Assembly (NCBI RefSeq): GCF_036227265.1 | Contig: NZ_CP109446.1 | Coordinates: 4,713,501 to 4,777,500 of the forward strand | Length of the DNA stretch: 64,000 bases | Reading direction: 5' to 3' | Source: Streptomyces sp. NBC_01476 | Lineage (GTDB): Bacteria; Actinomycetota; Actinomycetes; Streptomycetales; Streptomycetaceae | Shown here: piece after piece, positions 8,085 to 16,492 of the stretch | Layout of the letters: every line of letters starts with the position of its first letter | How positions within the stretch are numbered: position 1 is the stretch's first letter | Translations under genes and position numbers: made by a program | Notes under the pieces: model-generated | Seen by the model: only the letters and a program-made list of their open reading frames with translations | Databases searched by the model: none | What the model was told of the DNA's origin: nothing

Positions 8085-10139
8085 ATGGCACGCCTGGGCC
8101 GATTAGGCGCGATCGGTCTCATCATGCTGATCGGCGGGGGCCTGGTGGTCGCCAGCGGGCTGCTGCACCTTTGGCAGGCGGTCTCGCCCTTGGCCGACAC
8201 GGTCGATACCTTCCTGGGAGCGGTCGGCTACGTCACGCCGGTGATGGTGGCTCTCTGGCGGCAGGCCGTGGGACAGCGGAGGGATGAGGCCGTGCCGCAA
8301 CCCGAGTGGCTGAGCGAACTCGCCCGGGCCGAGAACCGGCGCATCCGGGACGACCTTCTGGGGCGCGGTGTCACCCGGGCCACCATTGACGTCCGGTGGG
8401 AGCCCGCCCAGCACCTGGGCTCGGGCCGCGCTCCCCTGCCCGCCGAGCGGCACATCGGCGATCTGCTCGACCTCGATCTCGATCCGTACCGCCTCGTGGT
8501 GGTGGGCCCGGCGGGATCCGGCAAGAGCATCGCGCTGGAGCTGCTGGCCGCCGAACTCCACTCCCTGGACAGGGCCGGGCGTTTCCTGCCGGTGGTGCTG
8601 CCGCTGTCCGGCTGGACCGACGCGGAGCCGGTCGAGAGCTGGACCGCGCGCGAACTGGCCTTGCGCCACCCGACGCTGGTGGGCCCGGAGGCGGGCCCCG
8701 AGCGGGCCGAGGAGCTGGCGCAGGCGCTGCGGCCCGACGGCGGGATCGTGCTGTTCCTCGACGGCTTCGACGAACTCGCCGAGGGCCAGGGGGCGTTGCT
8801 CATCGAGAGGCTCAACCGGGCGGAGCGGTCCACGCTCAGCTTCGTCCTCTCCTCCCGGGAGGACCAGATCACCGCGGCGGTCGCTGGGGCGGGACCGGTA
8901 CGCGGCGCCGCGGCAGTCCGGCTGGTGCCCACGGGGAACGACGACTTCCTGCGGTACCTGGAGGACTCCTCGGCCCGGCACGCCGACTCCTGGCGGCAAC
9001 TGCTCCAGCCGGGTCGGGCGGGCAACTCCGCAGCGGTCGCGGGTGCGTTCGACACCCCGCTGATGCAGTGGCTCGGCCTTCAGACGTACGACCACACGGT
9101 CCGGGTGCCGATGGAACTCGCGGACGCCGCCCGTTTCCCGGCCGCGGACGACATCAGGCGTCATCTGCTGACGTACCTGCTTCCCTCCGTGCTGGACGCC
9201 ATCGACGGCACCGCGGGCACCCATGGCGCGTGGCAGCCGCGACGGGCCGGGCGCTGGCTGGACTTCCTCGCCCGGGCCGTCCCGCACAGCCGCAACGGCA
9301 CCATCCAGTGGTGGCGCCTCTACCGGTCCTGCCGGACCGGGATGTTCCTGGCCTACGACGCGGTGGCGGTCGGCGTGCTCACCGCGGTGACGGCGGTCTC
9401 GGCGCAGGCCGGTGCGGGGCTCTTCGCGGGCGCGCTGTGGGGGGTCGGCTGCGGCGGTACCTTCACCTGGTCCTACAGCCGGCTGCGTGCGGTCCAGGAC
9501 TCCACCTACCAGACCTCCGGCCTCTTCCGGGTGGCCACCGACCGGTGGCCGACGGCCAAGCGGCTGGCGTGGGTGGTGCCCTTCCTGGCCGTGCCGCTCG
9601 TCGTCGCACAGGCGGCGGCCGGGCTGCCGTTCGCCGGGCTCGGTACGCGCGGGCTGGCGGAGATGCTGCTGCGGGGGCTCCTGCTGTCGGTCGCGGCCGG
9701 GCTGATCGGCGGTCTGATCGCCGCGATCATGCTGTACCGGGCCAACGGCCTCGACTCCCAGGTGGCGCCGGCACACGCCGCCCGTCCCGCCGAACTGCTC
9801 CGGCGTGACGGCCTCGCCACCGCCGCGGTCGCGGTGTGCTTCGCGGCGGCTACGGCGGTCATCGCGTGGCCGGTATGGCCGCAGATGCCCGACGCACGGC
9901 CGCCGGCGCTCTTCTGGGTGCTCGCGGCACTCACCTCGGCGGCGGCCGGCCCGCCGATGTTCACCGCCTGGCCGGTGTTCCGGGCCGCACATCTGTGGCT
10001 CGGGGCCTGCGACCGGCTGCCGCTGCGCTACGGAGGTTTCCTGGCGGACCTGTGCCAGGTCGGCCTGATGCGCACGGACGGGACGGCGTATGTCTTCCGG
10101 CACGACCTGCTGCGGGAGGCGCTCACCACACCCCGCTGA
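8085..10139 (+). CDS. Membrane-anchored NACHT-type NTPase
   Basis: 684 residues; ATG 8085 after GGGGAGGGG. An N-terminal transmembrane helix (about 9-30) and a second hydrophobic segment (about 43-62) precede a STAND/NACHT ATPase: Walker A GPAGSGKS at about 143-150, Walker B VLFLDGFDELAEGQG at about 222-236, and the sensor-1-type SFVLSSRED. The C-terminal half (about 425-640) holds further paired hydrophobic segments. NACHT proteins are signalling or defence ATPases that oligomerise on a trigger; no WD40, TPR or nuclease effector is fused here. Neighbours give no defence-island signal. Confidence 0.82.
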   Translation: MARLGRLGAIGLIMLIGGGLVVASGLLHLWQAVSPLADTVDTFLGAVGYVTPVMVALWRQAVGQRRDEAVPQPEWLSELARAENRRIRDDLLGRGVTRATIDVRWEPAQHLGSGRAPLPAERHIGDLLDLDLDPYRLVVVGPAGSGKSIALELLAAELHSLDRAGRFLPVVLPLSGWTDAEPVESWTARELALRHPTLVGPEAGPERAEELAQALRPDGGIVLFLDGFDELAEGQGALLIERLNRAERSTLSFVLSSREDQITAAVAGAGPVRGAAAVRLVPTGNDDFLRYLEDSSARHADSWRQLLQPGRAGNSAAVAGAFDTPLMQWLGLQTYDHTVRVPMELADAARFPAADDIRRHLLTYLLPSVLDAIDGTAGTHGAWQPRRAGRWLDFLARAVPHSRNGTIQWWRLYRSCRTGMFLAYDAVAVGVLTAVTAVSAQAGAGLFAGALWGVGCGGTFTWSYSRLRAVQDSTYQTSGLFRVATDRWPTAKRLAWVVPFLAVPLVVAQAAAGLPFAGLGTRGLAEMLLRGLLLSVAAGLIGGLIAAIMLYRANGLDSQVAPAHAARPAELLRRDGLATAAVAVCFAAATAVIAWPVWPQMPDARPPALFWVLAALTSAAAGPPMFTAWPVFRAAHLWLGACDRLPLRYGGFLADLCQVGLMRTDGTAYVFRHDLLREALTTPR

Positions 10140-10186
10140 GGTGACCCGGCGGGGGACGGGTGGGCGGTGCGGGGGAGGATCGGGGG

Positions 10187-11380
10187 ATGGATGAGGATGA
10201 GAAGGCGCGGCGGCGGGCGGTAGTGCGGGGTTGCCGGAAGGTGCTGGTGGGGCGGGGGCTCGCGGGGGTACGGGAAGGGGCCGCGGCGATCGCGCGGGCC
10301 GCGGCGGAGTTCGCGGCGGAGGACGAGGCGCCGGACGTGTACGGGAACGGGGTGGTCCGGCGGGTCGAGGAGGAGGTCGCCGGCGCGCTCGGGACGGCGG
10401 ACGCCGCGTTCTTCCCGACCGGGACGATGGCCCAGCAGGCGGCCCTGCGGGCCTGGGCCGGGCGGACCGGGAACCCCACGGTCGCCCTGCACCCGCTGGC
10501 CCACCCGGAACTGCACGAGCGGGGCGCCCTGGCGGTGGTGAGCGGGCTGCGCACCGTCCACCCGACGTGGGAGCCCCGGCTGCCCACCGCCGAGGAGGTG
10601 CGGGAGTTCGAGGAGCCCTTCGGCACGCTGATGCTCGAACTGCCCCTGCGGGACGCCGGTTTCGTCCTGCCGACGTGGGACGAGCTGACCGGCACCGTCG
10701 CCGCGGCCCGCGACCGCGACGCCGTGGTGCACTTCGACGGCGCCCGGCTCTGGGAGTGCACCGCGCACTTCGGCCGGCCGCTCCCGGAGATCGCCGCCCT
10801 CGCGGACAGCGTCTATGTGAGCTTCTACAAGTCCCTCGGCGGCATCTCCGGCGCCGCGCTGGCCGGCTCCGCCGACCTGATCGCCGAGGCCAGGACCTGG
10901 CGGCACCGCTACGGCGGCATGCTCTACCAGCAGTACCCCGCCGCGCTCGCCGCCCTCGCCGGGCTGCGGGACGAACTGCCGCGCCTGCCCTCGTACGTGG
11001 CGCATGCCGGGCCGGTGGCCCGCGCCCTGCGCGAAGGGCTCGCCGAGGCCGGCCTGACCTGGCCCCGCGTCCACCCGCCGGAGCCGCACACCCACCAGTT
11101 CCAGCTCTGGCTGCCGTACCGGGCGGACGTCCTCAACGCCGCGTCGCTGCGCCAGGCCGAGGAGACCGGCGTCAGCCTCTTCGGCAGCGGTCTCTTCCGC
11201 GAACCCGCGCTCCCGGGCCTGGCGATGACCGAGGTGACGGTCGCCGCCGACGCGCTGGACTGGTCCGAGCAGGACGTACGGGACGCGGCGGCCGTCTTTG
11301 CCCGCTGCGTCACGGAAGCCGAGGCGGCAGAGGAGACGCCCCAGGCGCCCCAGGCGCCCGAGGCGTCCCAGGCGAACTAG
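10187..11380 (+). CDS. Low-specificity L-threonine aldolase-like PLP enzyme
   Basis: 397 residues; ATG 10187 with GGGGGAGG about 10 nt upstream. Fold-type I PLP signatures: the cofactor-binding Asp in VVHFDGARLWE (about 178-188) and the Schiff-base Lys in VSFYKSLGGISGAALAG (about 212-228). TGTMAQQAALRAWA fits the beta-eliminating lyase N-terminal domain. The expected reaction is cleavage of L-threonine/allo-threonine to glycine and acetaldehyde. The C-terminus carries a short repeat of QAPQAPEASQAN. Its last 4 nt overlap the convergent oxidoreductase gene. Confidence 0.85.
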   Translation: MDEDEKARRRAVVRGCRKVLVGRGLAGVREGAAAIARAAAEFAAEDEAPDVYGNGVVRRVEEEVAGALGTADAAFFPTGTMAQQAALRAWAGRTGNPTVALHPLAHPELHERGALAVVSGLRTVHPTWEPRLPTAEEVREFEEPFGTLMLELPLRDAGFVLPTWDELTGTVAAARDRDAVVHFDGARLWECTAHFGRPLPEIAALADSVYVSFYKSLGGISGAALAGSADLIAEARTWRHRYGGMLYQQYPAALAALAGLRDELPRLPSYVAHAGPVARALREGLAEAGLTWPRVHPPEPHTHQFQLWLPYRADVLNAASLRQAEETGVSLFGSGLFREPALPGLAMTEVTVAADALDWSEQDVRDAAAVFARCVTEAEAAEETPQAPQAPEASQAN

Positions 11381-12360
11381 GCGCCCTGGGTGACCCGCAG
11401 CAGCAGCTTCCCCGTGCTCGTACGGGACTCGACCAGCCGGTGGGCGTCCGCCGCGTCCGCCAGCGCGAACTCCGCGCTCACCGGCAGTTCGACCTCGCCC
11501 TCGGCGACCGTGCGGAACGACCGCCCGGCGATCTCCCGCAGCCTGGCCGGTTCGGCCGCCGCCATGCCGAGGAGTGAGAAACCGGCCACCGAGACGGCCC
11601 GCGGATACGTTTCGGCCGGCCCGACCGACCATGGCTCGTCGGCGCCCGCGTTGCCGAAGGACACCAGCCGCCCGAACCGGGAGAGCACCGCGAGGGTGCG
11701 CCGGAAGGTCTCCCCGCCCACCGGATCGAGCGCGATGTCCACCCCGCGCCCGTCGGTCGCCGCCAGGGCGTGGGCGTCGAAGGCGGCCGCCTCGAAGACC
11801 CGGTCGTAGCCGGACTTGAGCGCGTGGCCGGCCTTGTCGAGCGAGGACACCACCCCGTAGACCGCCGACGCGCCGCCCATCCGGGCGAGTTGGCCCGCGA
11901 CCGTGCCGACGCCGCCGGCCGCGCCGTGGATCAGTACGGTGTCGCCCTCGCGCAGCCGGGCCACCTCGTGGAGCAGCGCGTACGCGGTGGGCAGCACGCT
12001 GGGCAGGGTCGCTCCGGTCCGCAGGTCCAGGCCGTCGGGGACGGCGAAGACGGTGGTGGCCGGGGCGCGTACGACCTCGGCGTAGCCCCCGCCGCTGAGG
12101 AACGCGGCGACCTCCTGGCCGGCCTTGAAATCGGTGACGCCCGGGCCGGTGGCGCGGATCAGTCCGGAGACCTCCAGGCCGGGGCGGAAGGGCAGCGAGT
12201 CGACCCGGTAGCCCTCGCTACGGGCCTTGATGTCGGCGAAGTTGACCCCGCTGTAGGCGACGTCGATGGTGACCTCGCCGGGACCCGGCTCCGGCACCGG
12301 AACCTCGACGGACCGCAGGACCTCGGGACCGCCGAACTCTTCGAAAACGATGGCGCGCAT
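11377..12360 (-). CDS. Zinc-independent quinone oxidoreductase-like dehydrogenase
   Basis: 327 residues of the medium-chain dehydrogenase family. GroES-like domain at the N-terminus (FEEFGGPEVLRSVEVPVPEP, VNFADIKARSEGY), Rossmann fold with the nucleotide motif HGAAGGVGTVAGQLA at about 143-157 and DPVGGETFRRTL. The structural and catalytic zinc cysteines are absent, as expected for the NADPH:quinone reductase branch. It is divergent from an ArsR-type gene across a spacer with five 8-bp repeats, suggesting that this regulator controls it. Confidence 0.88.
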   Translation of the reverse strand: MRAIVFEEFGGPEVLRSVEVPVPEPGPGEVTIDVAYSGVNFADIKARSEGYRVDSLPFRPGLEVSGLIRATGPGVTDFKAGQEVAAFLSGGGYAEVVRAPATTVFAVPDGLDLRTGATLPSVLPTAYALLHEVARLREGDTVLIHGAAGGVGTVAGQLARMGGASAVYGVVSSLDKAGHALKSGYDRVFEAAAFDAHALAATDGRGVDIALDPVGGETFRRTLAVLSRFGRLVSFGNAGADEPWSVGPAETYPRAVSVAGFSLLGMAAAEPARLREIAGRSFRTVAEGEVELPVSAEFALADAADAHRLVESRTSTGKLLLRVTQGA

Positions 12361-12415
12361 GTGGTGCTCCCCGTGGCGATGTTGTTCAGTGAGCCGTGCG
12401 GCAATGCGGCAGCTC

Positions 12416-12455
12416 GTTCAACCGATCAACCGATCAACCGATCAACCGTTCAACC
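12416..12455. repeat. Five tandem copies of an 8-bp unit G(A/T)TCAACC
   Basis: The units are GTTCAACC, GATCAACC x3, GTTCAACC, contiguous, with identical outer units. They lie in the 221-bp divergent spacer between the quinone oxidoreductase and the ArsR regulator, 56 bp from the oxidoreductase start. The array is a candidate regulator-binding array or a simple slippage repeat. Confidence 0.75.
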
Positions 12456-12497
12456 GAAAACCGCATTCCGTGGAACCCGGACACCCGCGACTGTATG

Positions 12498-12510
12498 GTT
12501 CTCATCGAAC
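12498..12510. promoter_or_regulatory. Short inverted repeat GTTC-N5-GAAC
   Basis: GTTCTCATCGAAC lies 72 bp before the ArsR start, next to a TGTATGGT promoter-like string. It resembles, in its half-sites, the operator-like repeat before the second ArsR gene at 57.6 kb (GTTC-N3-GAAC). This makes it a candidate autoregulatory operator. Confidence 0.35.
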
Positions 12511-12581
12511 ACTACGCAACAGGTAATCGCCCGGCCTGAGTTGAGGCCCCCCGCCACCTTTGGAACCCCTCGGAGAACGTC

Positions 12582-12947
12582 GTGGCCACGCCCCGCGCGC
12601 ACCACCGGTCCGCCCCGGAACACACCCACCCCGCCGACGTGCCGGTGCAGACCGCGCTCGCCGCGCTGGCCGATCCGGTACGGCTCAAGCTGGTGCGCGA
12701 CCTGGCGGGGTCGGCCGACTGGGAGCGGTCGTGCGGCTCCTTCGACGTACCCGTCGGCAAGGCGGCGCTCAGCCACCACTTCGCGGTGCTGCGGGCGGCC
12801 GGCCTGGTCGAGCAGCGGGACGCCGGGCCGAAGCGGTTCAACCGGCTGCGGCGGGCGGAGTTCGAGGCGCGCTTCCCCGGGCTGCTGGAGCTGGTGCTGC
12901 GCTCCGACGGTGCCGGCCGGGAGGCCGGGGCCGGTCAGGCCGGGTGA
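12582..12947 (+). CDS. ArsR-family winged-helix regulator
   Basis: 121 residues; GTG 12582 with GGAGAACG upstream. ArsR helix-turn-helix core: ALADPVRLKLVRDLAG, recognition helix KAALSHHFAVLRAAGLVEQR and wing GPKRFNRLRRAEF. There is no cysteine- or histidine-rich metal site like that of ArsR/SmtB, although a single Cys (SCGSF) precedes the recognition helix and could be redox- or electrophile-sensing. It is divergent from the quinone oxidoreductase, so that gene is the likely target. It is clearly paralogous to the ArsR at 57210-57590. Confidence 0.87.
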   Translation: MATPRAHHRSAPEHTHPADVPVQTALAALADPVRLKLVRDLAGSADWERSCGSFDVPVGKAALSHHFAVLRAAGLVEQRDAGPKRFNRLRRAEFEARFPGLLELVLRSDGAGREAGAGQAG

Positions 12948-12980
12948 CCCGGCGCGGTCCGGTCAGGTGACCGGTTCCGG

Positions 12981-13682
12981 TCAGGACGTCCCGCCGCCGG
13001 CTCTGATCAGGCCCGACTCGTAGGCAAGCACCACGGCCTGGACCCGGTCGCGCAGCTCCAGCTTGGTGAGGATGCGGCCCACATGCGTCTTCACGGTGGC
13101 CTCGGAGAGCACCAGCTTCCGGGCGATCTCGCCGTTCGACAGCCCCTGGGCGACCAGCAGCAGCACCTCGTGCTCCCGGTCGGTGAGCCGGTCGATCCCC
13201 TGGTGCCCCTGGTCGGCGGAGGAGCTGGGGAGCATCGGCGTGAAGCGGTCCAGCAGCCGCCGGGTGGTGGACGGGGCGACCACCGCGTCACCGCTGTGCA
13301 CCGCCCGGATCGCGGTGAGCAGCTCGTCGGGCGGCACGTCCTTGAGCATGAAGCCGCTCGCGCCGGCCTTGAGCGCGGTGAAGGCGTACTCGTCCAGGTC
13401 GAAGGTGGTCAGGATCAGTACGCGGGGGGTGGTCCCTTCGCGCTCTCCCGGCTCGCCGCGGTCGCCGCCGCAGATCTGCCGGGTGGCCTCCACCCCGTCC
13501 ATCCGGGGCATCCGGACGTCCATCAGCACGACGTCCACCCGGGTGGAGCGGAGCACCTCGATCGCCGCCGCGCCGTCGCCCGCCTCGGCGACGACCTCCA
13601 TGTCCGGCTGGGCGGCGAGCACCATCCGGAAGCCGGTGCGCAGCAGCACCTGGTCGTCGACGAGCATGACGCGGATCGCCAT
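12981..13682 (-). CDS. NarL/LuxR-family response regulator
   Basis: 233 residues. Receiver domain with the phospho-acceptor in VDVVLMDVRMPRMDGVEATR (Asp at about 54), acidic pair VDDQ near residue 8-11, and Lys in GFMLKDVPPDELL. A LuxR-type DNA-binding domain follows (LTDREHEVLLLVAQGLSNGE, IARKLVLSEATVKTHV). A Ser/Gln linker (SSADQGHQG) joins them. It is the partner of the sensor kinase directly upstream (85-bp gap), and both read on the minus strand. The signal and regulon are unknown. Confidence 0.92.
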   Translation of the reverse strand: MAIRVMLVDDQVLLRTGFRMVLAAQPDMEVVAEAGDGAAAIEVLRSTRVDVVLMDVRMPRMDGVEATRQICGGDRGEPGEREGTTPRVLILTTFDLDEYAFTALKAGASGFMLKDVPPDELLTAIRAVHSGDAVVAPSTTRRLLDRFTPMLPSSSADQGHQGIDRLTDREHEVLLLVAQGLSNGEIARKLVLSEATVKTHVGRILTKLELRDRVQAVVLAYESGLIRAGGGTS

Positions 13683-13766
13683 TTTCTCTGGGGCCCTTCT
13701 GATGGGATTTGGGGGGTTCGCGCTGGAGGGGTCGGGGGTGGTGGTCAGAGGGAGGTCACGAGGGCG

Positions 13767-15008
13767 TCACCGGGAGGCTTTCAGGGGGAGCACCGCGCTG
13801 ATCCGGAAGCCGCCGCCGGGGCGCGGGCCGGCGTCCAGGGTGCCGCCGACCATGCCGATGCGCTCCCGCATGCCGATCAGACCCTGGCCGAGGCCGTCCC
13901 GGCCGCCCTGCTCCAGCAGCTCGTGCCGGGCGCCGCGGCCGTCGTCCTCGATCAGCAGGTCGAGGGCGGCGTCGCCGAAGCCGAGCAGGACGCTGGCGCT
14001 GGCCCCGTCGCCGCCGTGCTTGCGGACGTTGGTGAGGGCCTCCTGGACGATGCGGTACGCGGTCAGCTCGACGCCGCTGGAGAGCGGGCGGGCGTCGCCG
14101 GCCACCTCGAACCGCACCGGCAGGCCGGCGCCGCGGACCTGGTCGATCAGGTCGGCCAGCTGGTCTACGCCGGGCTGGGGCACGTACTCGCCGCCGGCGT
14201 CGTCACCGGCCCGCAGCAGGCCGAGCAGCCGGCGCATCTCGGCGAGGGCCTGCCGGCCGGTGGTGGAGATGGTGGCGAGGGCCTGTTTGGCCTGGTCGGG
14301 GGCGGCGTCCAGGACGTAGGCGGCGCCGTCGGCCTGGACCACCATCACGGAGACGTTGTGGGCGACGACGTCGTGCAGCTCCCGGGCGATACGGGCTCGC
14401 TCGGCGGCGACCGCGGCCTTCGACTGGGCCTCGCGTTCGCGGTGCAGGCGGGCGTTACGTTCCTCCAGCTCGGCGTAGTACGCGCGGCGGGTGCGGAGGC
14501 GGTCGCCGACGACCCAGGACAGGGCGAAGATCACGGCGAGGAAGAAGGTCTGGAGCAGGGTGGTCCAGATCGTGGAGTACCGGTCGTGCGGGGGCCAGCG
14601 GACCATCGAGACCGGGGCGGCGGCGAGGCCGGCGAGCAGGGCGAGGCGGGAGGACCAGCGGGTGCCGTTGGAGGCGCAGGTGTAGATGATCACCAGGAAG
14701 GCGGCGTCGCCGGGGTTGGTCCTGACGTTGAGGATCAGCTGGAGGACGCCGGTGCCCAGCGCGAGCAGCAGCATGCGTTCGGGGGCGCGGCGGCGCAGGG
14801 CCACGACGGCGGCGAGGGCGATCGACAGCGGGACCGCGGTGGCGCGGGCGGCCGGGGAGGGGCCACTGTCCTCCACGACCCAGACCGCGCACACGGCGAG
14901 CAGGATGACGGCCCAGAAGGAGTCGACCCACGTCGGGTGGCGGCGGAAGAAGTCGTAGATGCGCTGCACATAACCCAGCGTAAAGAGGGGATCTCGTGGC
15001 GGGGTCAC
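13767..15008 (-). CDS. Sensor histidine kinase (NarL-partner, HisKA_3 type)
   Basis: 413 residues from GTG 15008; a second GTG at 14969 (QRIYDFFRRHPTWVDSFWAV) is equally plausible and may be the native start. Four to five transmembrane segments occupy the first about 170 residues, followed by a coiled linker. The dimerisation/phosphoacceptor motif is AERARIARELHDVVAHNVSV (His about 217). The ATPase part shows AYRIVQEALTNVRKHGGDG and DDGRGAR plus GLIGMRERIGMVGG. The lack of an extracellular domain suggests membrane-derived signals. It forms a two-gene operon with the response regulator. Confidence 0.9.
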   Translation of the reverse strand: MTPPRDPLFTLGYVQRIYDFFRRHPTWVDSFWAVILLAVCAVWVVEDSGPSPAARATAVPLSIALAAVVALRRRAPERMLLLALGTGVLQLILNVRTNPGDAAFLVIIYTCASNGTRWSSRLALLAGLAAAPVSMVRWPPHDRYSTIWTTLLQTFFLAVIFALSWVVGDRLRTRRAYYAELEERNARLHREREAQSKAAVAAERARIARELHDVVAHNVSVMVVQADGAAYVLDAAPDQAKQALATISTTGRQALAEMRRLLGLLRAGDDAGGEYVPQPGVDQLADLIDQVRGAGLPVRFEVAGDARPLSSGVELTAYRIVQEALTNVRKHGGDGASASVLLGFGDAALDLLIEDDGRGARHELLEQGGRDGLGQGLIGMRERIGMVGGTLDAGPRPGGGFRISAVLPLKASR

Positions 15009-15121
15009 CCCGCAGAGCGATCCCCCCTACTCCCAAAGGTGGACCCCCCTCCGGGGGTGACCCCCATCGTCCGTCCCCCGCCGTGTCCCTCCGCCTGGCC
15101 GCCCCCCCTGTCCGCCGCGGC

Positions 15122-15445
15122 GGGACGGTTGCGCCGGGCTTGGCACCGCCGGTGAGCTCGTGCGAGCTTCTCGCAGTTGCGGTCGGGTGGGGGCGGGGGC
15201 CGACCGCCCGGGCCCGGACGTCCCGGTGCGGGCGGTGTCCGCCGCCCCCAACCCACCCGCCGCCTGCGCGGCGGGTGCCGCGCTCTCCCGCCCGCGCCGC
15301 GCCCATCGCGCTTCCCCGGCCACCCCTTTCCGCCGCGGCGGCGGGACGCGGGGTGGTGGGGGGCGGCGGTTTTCTGCTGAGCGTTGTGGAATGGGACGGT
15401 TGCGCCGGGCTTGGTACCGCCGGTGAGCTCGTGGGGGCTTCTCGC
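15122..15445. repeat. Duplicated 53-bp element (15122-15174 and 15393-15445)
   Basis: Two direct copies beginning GGGACGGTTGCGCCGGGCTT and differing at only 3 of 53 positions lie 271 bp apart in the 586-bp spacer between the histidine kinase and the DUF2520 gene. The remainder is extremely GC-rich low-complexity sequence. The antisense translation of this element (AHRRYQARRNRP) is familiar to me from many spurious Streptomyces ORFs, so I infer a dispersed intergenic repeat family. No transposase is present. Confidence 0.7.
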
Positions 15446-15594
15446 CGCTGCGGCGGGGTTGGGGGGCGGGGCCGTCCCCCCGGGTCCTGGCCGGCCGGTC
15501 CGGCGTGGGCCGTGCGGCGGGGGCAGGGGTGGGCCACCGGCGGGGTGGGGGGCGGGTTCGCGTAGGATTGACGAGAAGGGTGACGGGAGGCGTC

Positions 15595-16488
15595 GTGGTC
15601 GTGGAGGAGAAGCCGGCGAGGCTGGCGGTCGGGGTGATCGGTGCCGGGCGGGTGGGCGCCGCGCTCGGCGCCGCGCTCGGCCTGGCCGGGCACCGCGTGG
15701 TCGCCGCCACCGGCGTGTCGAACGCGTCGCGGCGCCGGGCCGAGGAACTGCTGCCCGGCGTCCCGCTGACCGAGCCCCCCGACGTGATGGCCCGCAGCGA
15801 CCTCGTCCTGCTGACCGTCCCCGACGACGCCCTGCCCGACCTGGTCCGCGGCCTCGCCGAAACCGGCGCCGTCCGCCCCGGCCAGCTCATCGTTCACTCC
15901 TCCGGCCGCTACGGCACCGCCGTCCTCGACCCCGCGCTGCGGGCCGGCGGCCTCCCGCTCGCCCTGCACCCGGCGATGACCTTCACCGGCACCGCCGTGG
16001 ACGTCCAGCGCCTGGCCGGCTGCTCCTTCGGCGTCACCGCCCCCGGCGAACTGCGGATGGCCGCCGAGGCGCTGGTCATCGAGATGGGCGGCGAGCCCGA
16101 GTGGATCGAGGAGAGCGCCCGCCCGCTCTACCACGCGGCCCTGGCGATCGGCGCGAACCACCTGGTCACCCTGGTGGCCCAGTCGATGGACCTGCTGAAG
16201 GCGGCCGGCGTCACCGAGCCCGGCCGGATGCTCGGCCCGCTGCTCGGCGCCGCCCTGGACAACGCGCTGCGCTCCGGCGACGCCGCCCTGACCGGACCGG
16301 TCGCCCGCGGGGACGCCGGCACGGTCAGCGCCCACCTGGCGGAACTCAGGGCGCACGCCCCCGAGACCGTCGCCTCCTACGTGGCGATGGCCCGCGCCAC
16401 CGCGGACCTCGCACTGGCCAACGGCATGCTGAAAGCGGAGTACGCGGAGGCGCTGCTGGGCGCCCTCGCCGACGAGGGGACCCGATGA
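15595..16488 (+). CDS. Rossmann-fold/DUF2520 protein, putative ketopantoate-reductase-like
   Basis: 297 residues; GTG 15595 with GGGAGG upstream. N-terminal NAD(P)-binding motif VGVIGAGRVGAALGAALGLA, then a C-terminal helical DUF2520 domain (about 165-290) with YHAALAIGANHLVTLVAQS. The family resembles 6-phosphogluconate/ketopantoate dehydrogenases. It heads the panC-nadB-nadC-coaX run, 4 bp before panC, so a role in pantothenate supply (an alternative ketopantoate reductase) is a reasonable inference, not proven. It is not panE by sequence. Confidence 0.85.
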   Translation: MVVEEKPARLAVGVIGAGRVGAALGAALGLAGHRVVAATGVSNASRRRAEELLPGVPLTEPPDVMARSDLVLLTVPDDALPDLVRGLAETGAVRPGQLIVHSSGRYGTAVLDPALRAGGLPLALHPAMTFTGTAVDVQRLAGCSFGVTAPGELRMAAEALVIEMGGEPEWIEESARPLYHAALAIGANHLVTLVAQSMDLLKAAGVTEPGRMLGPLLGAALDNALRSGDAALTGPVARGDAGTVSAHLAELRAHAPETVASYVAMARATADLALANGMLKAEYAEALLGALADEGTR

Positions 16489-16492
16489 CCCG

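Noticed and set aside
6100..8091. 663-codon minus-strand ORF opposite cdgB
   Set aside because: Shadow of cdgB, whose GGDEF frame is certain.
12416..12455. CRISPR or transposon terminal repeats
   Set aside because: Units are 8 bp, contiguous and unspaced, and no transposase is nearby.
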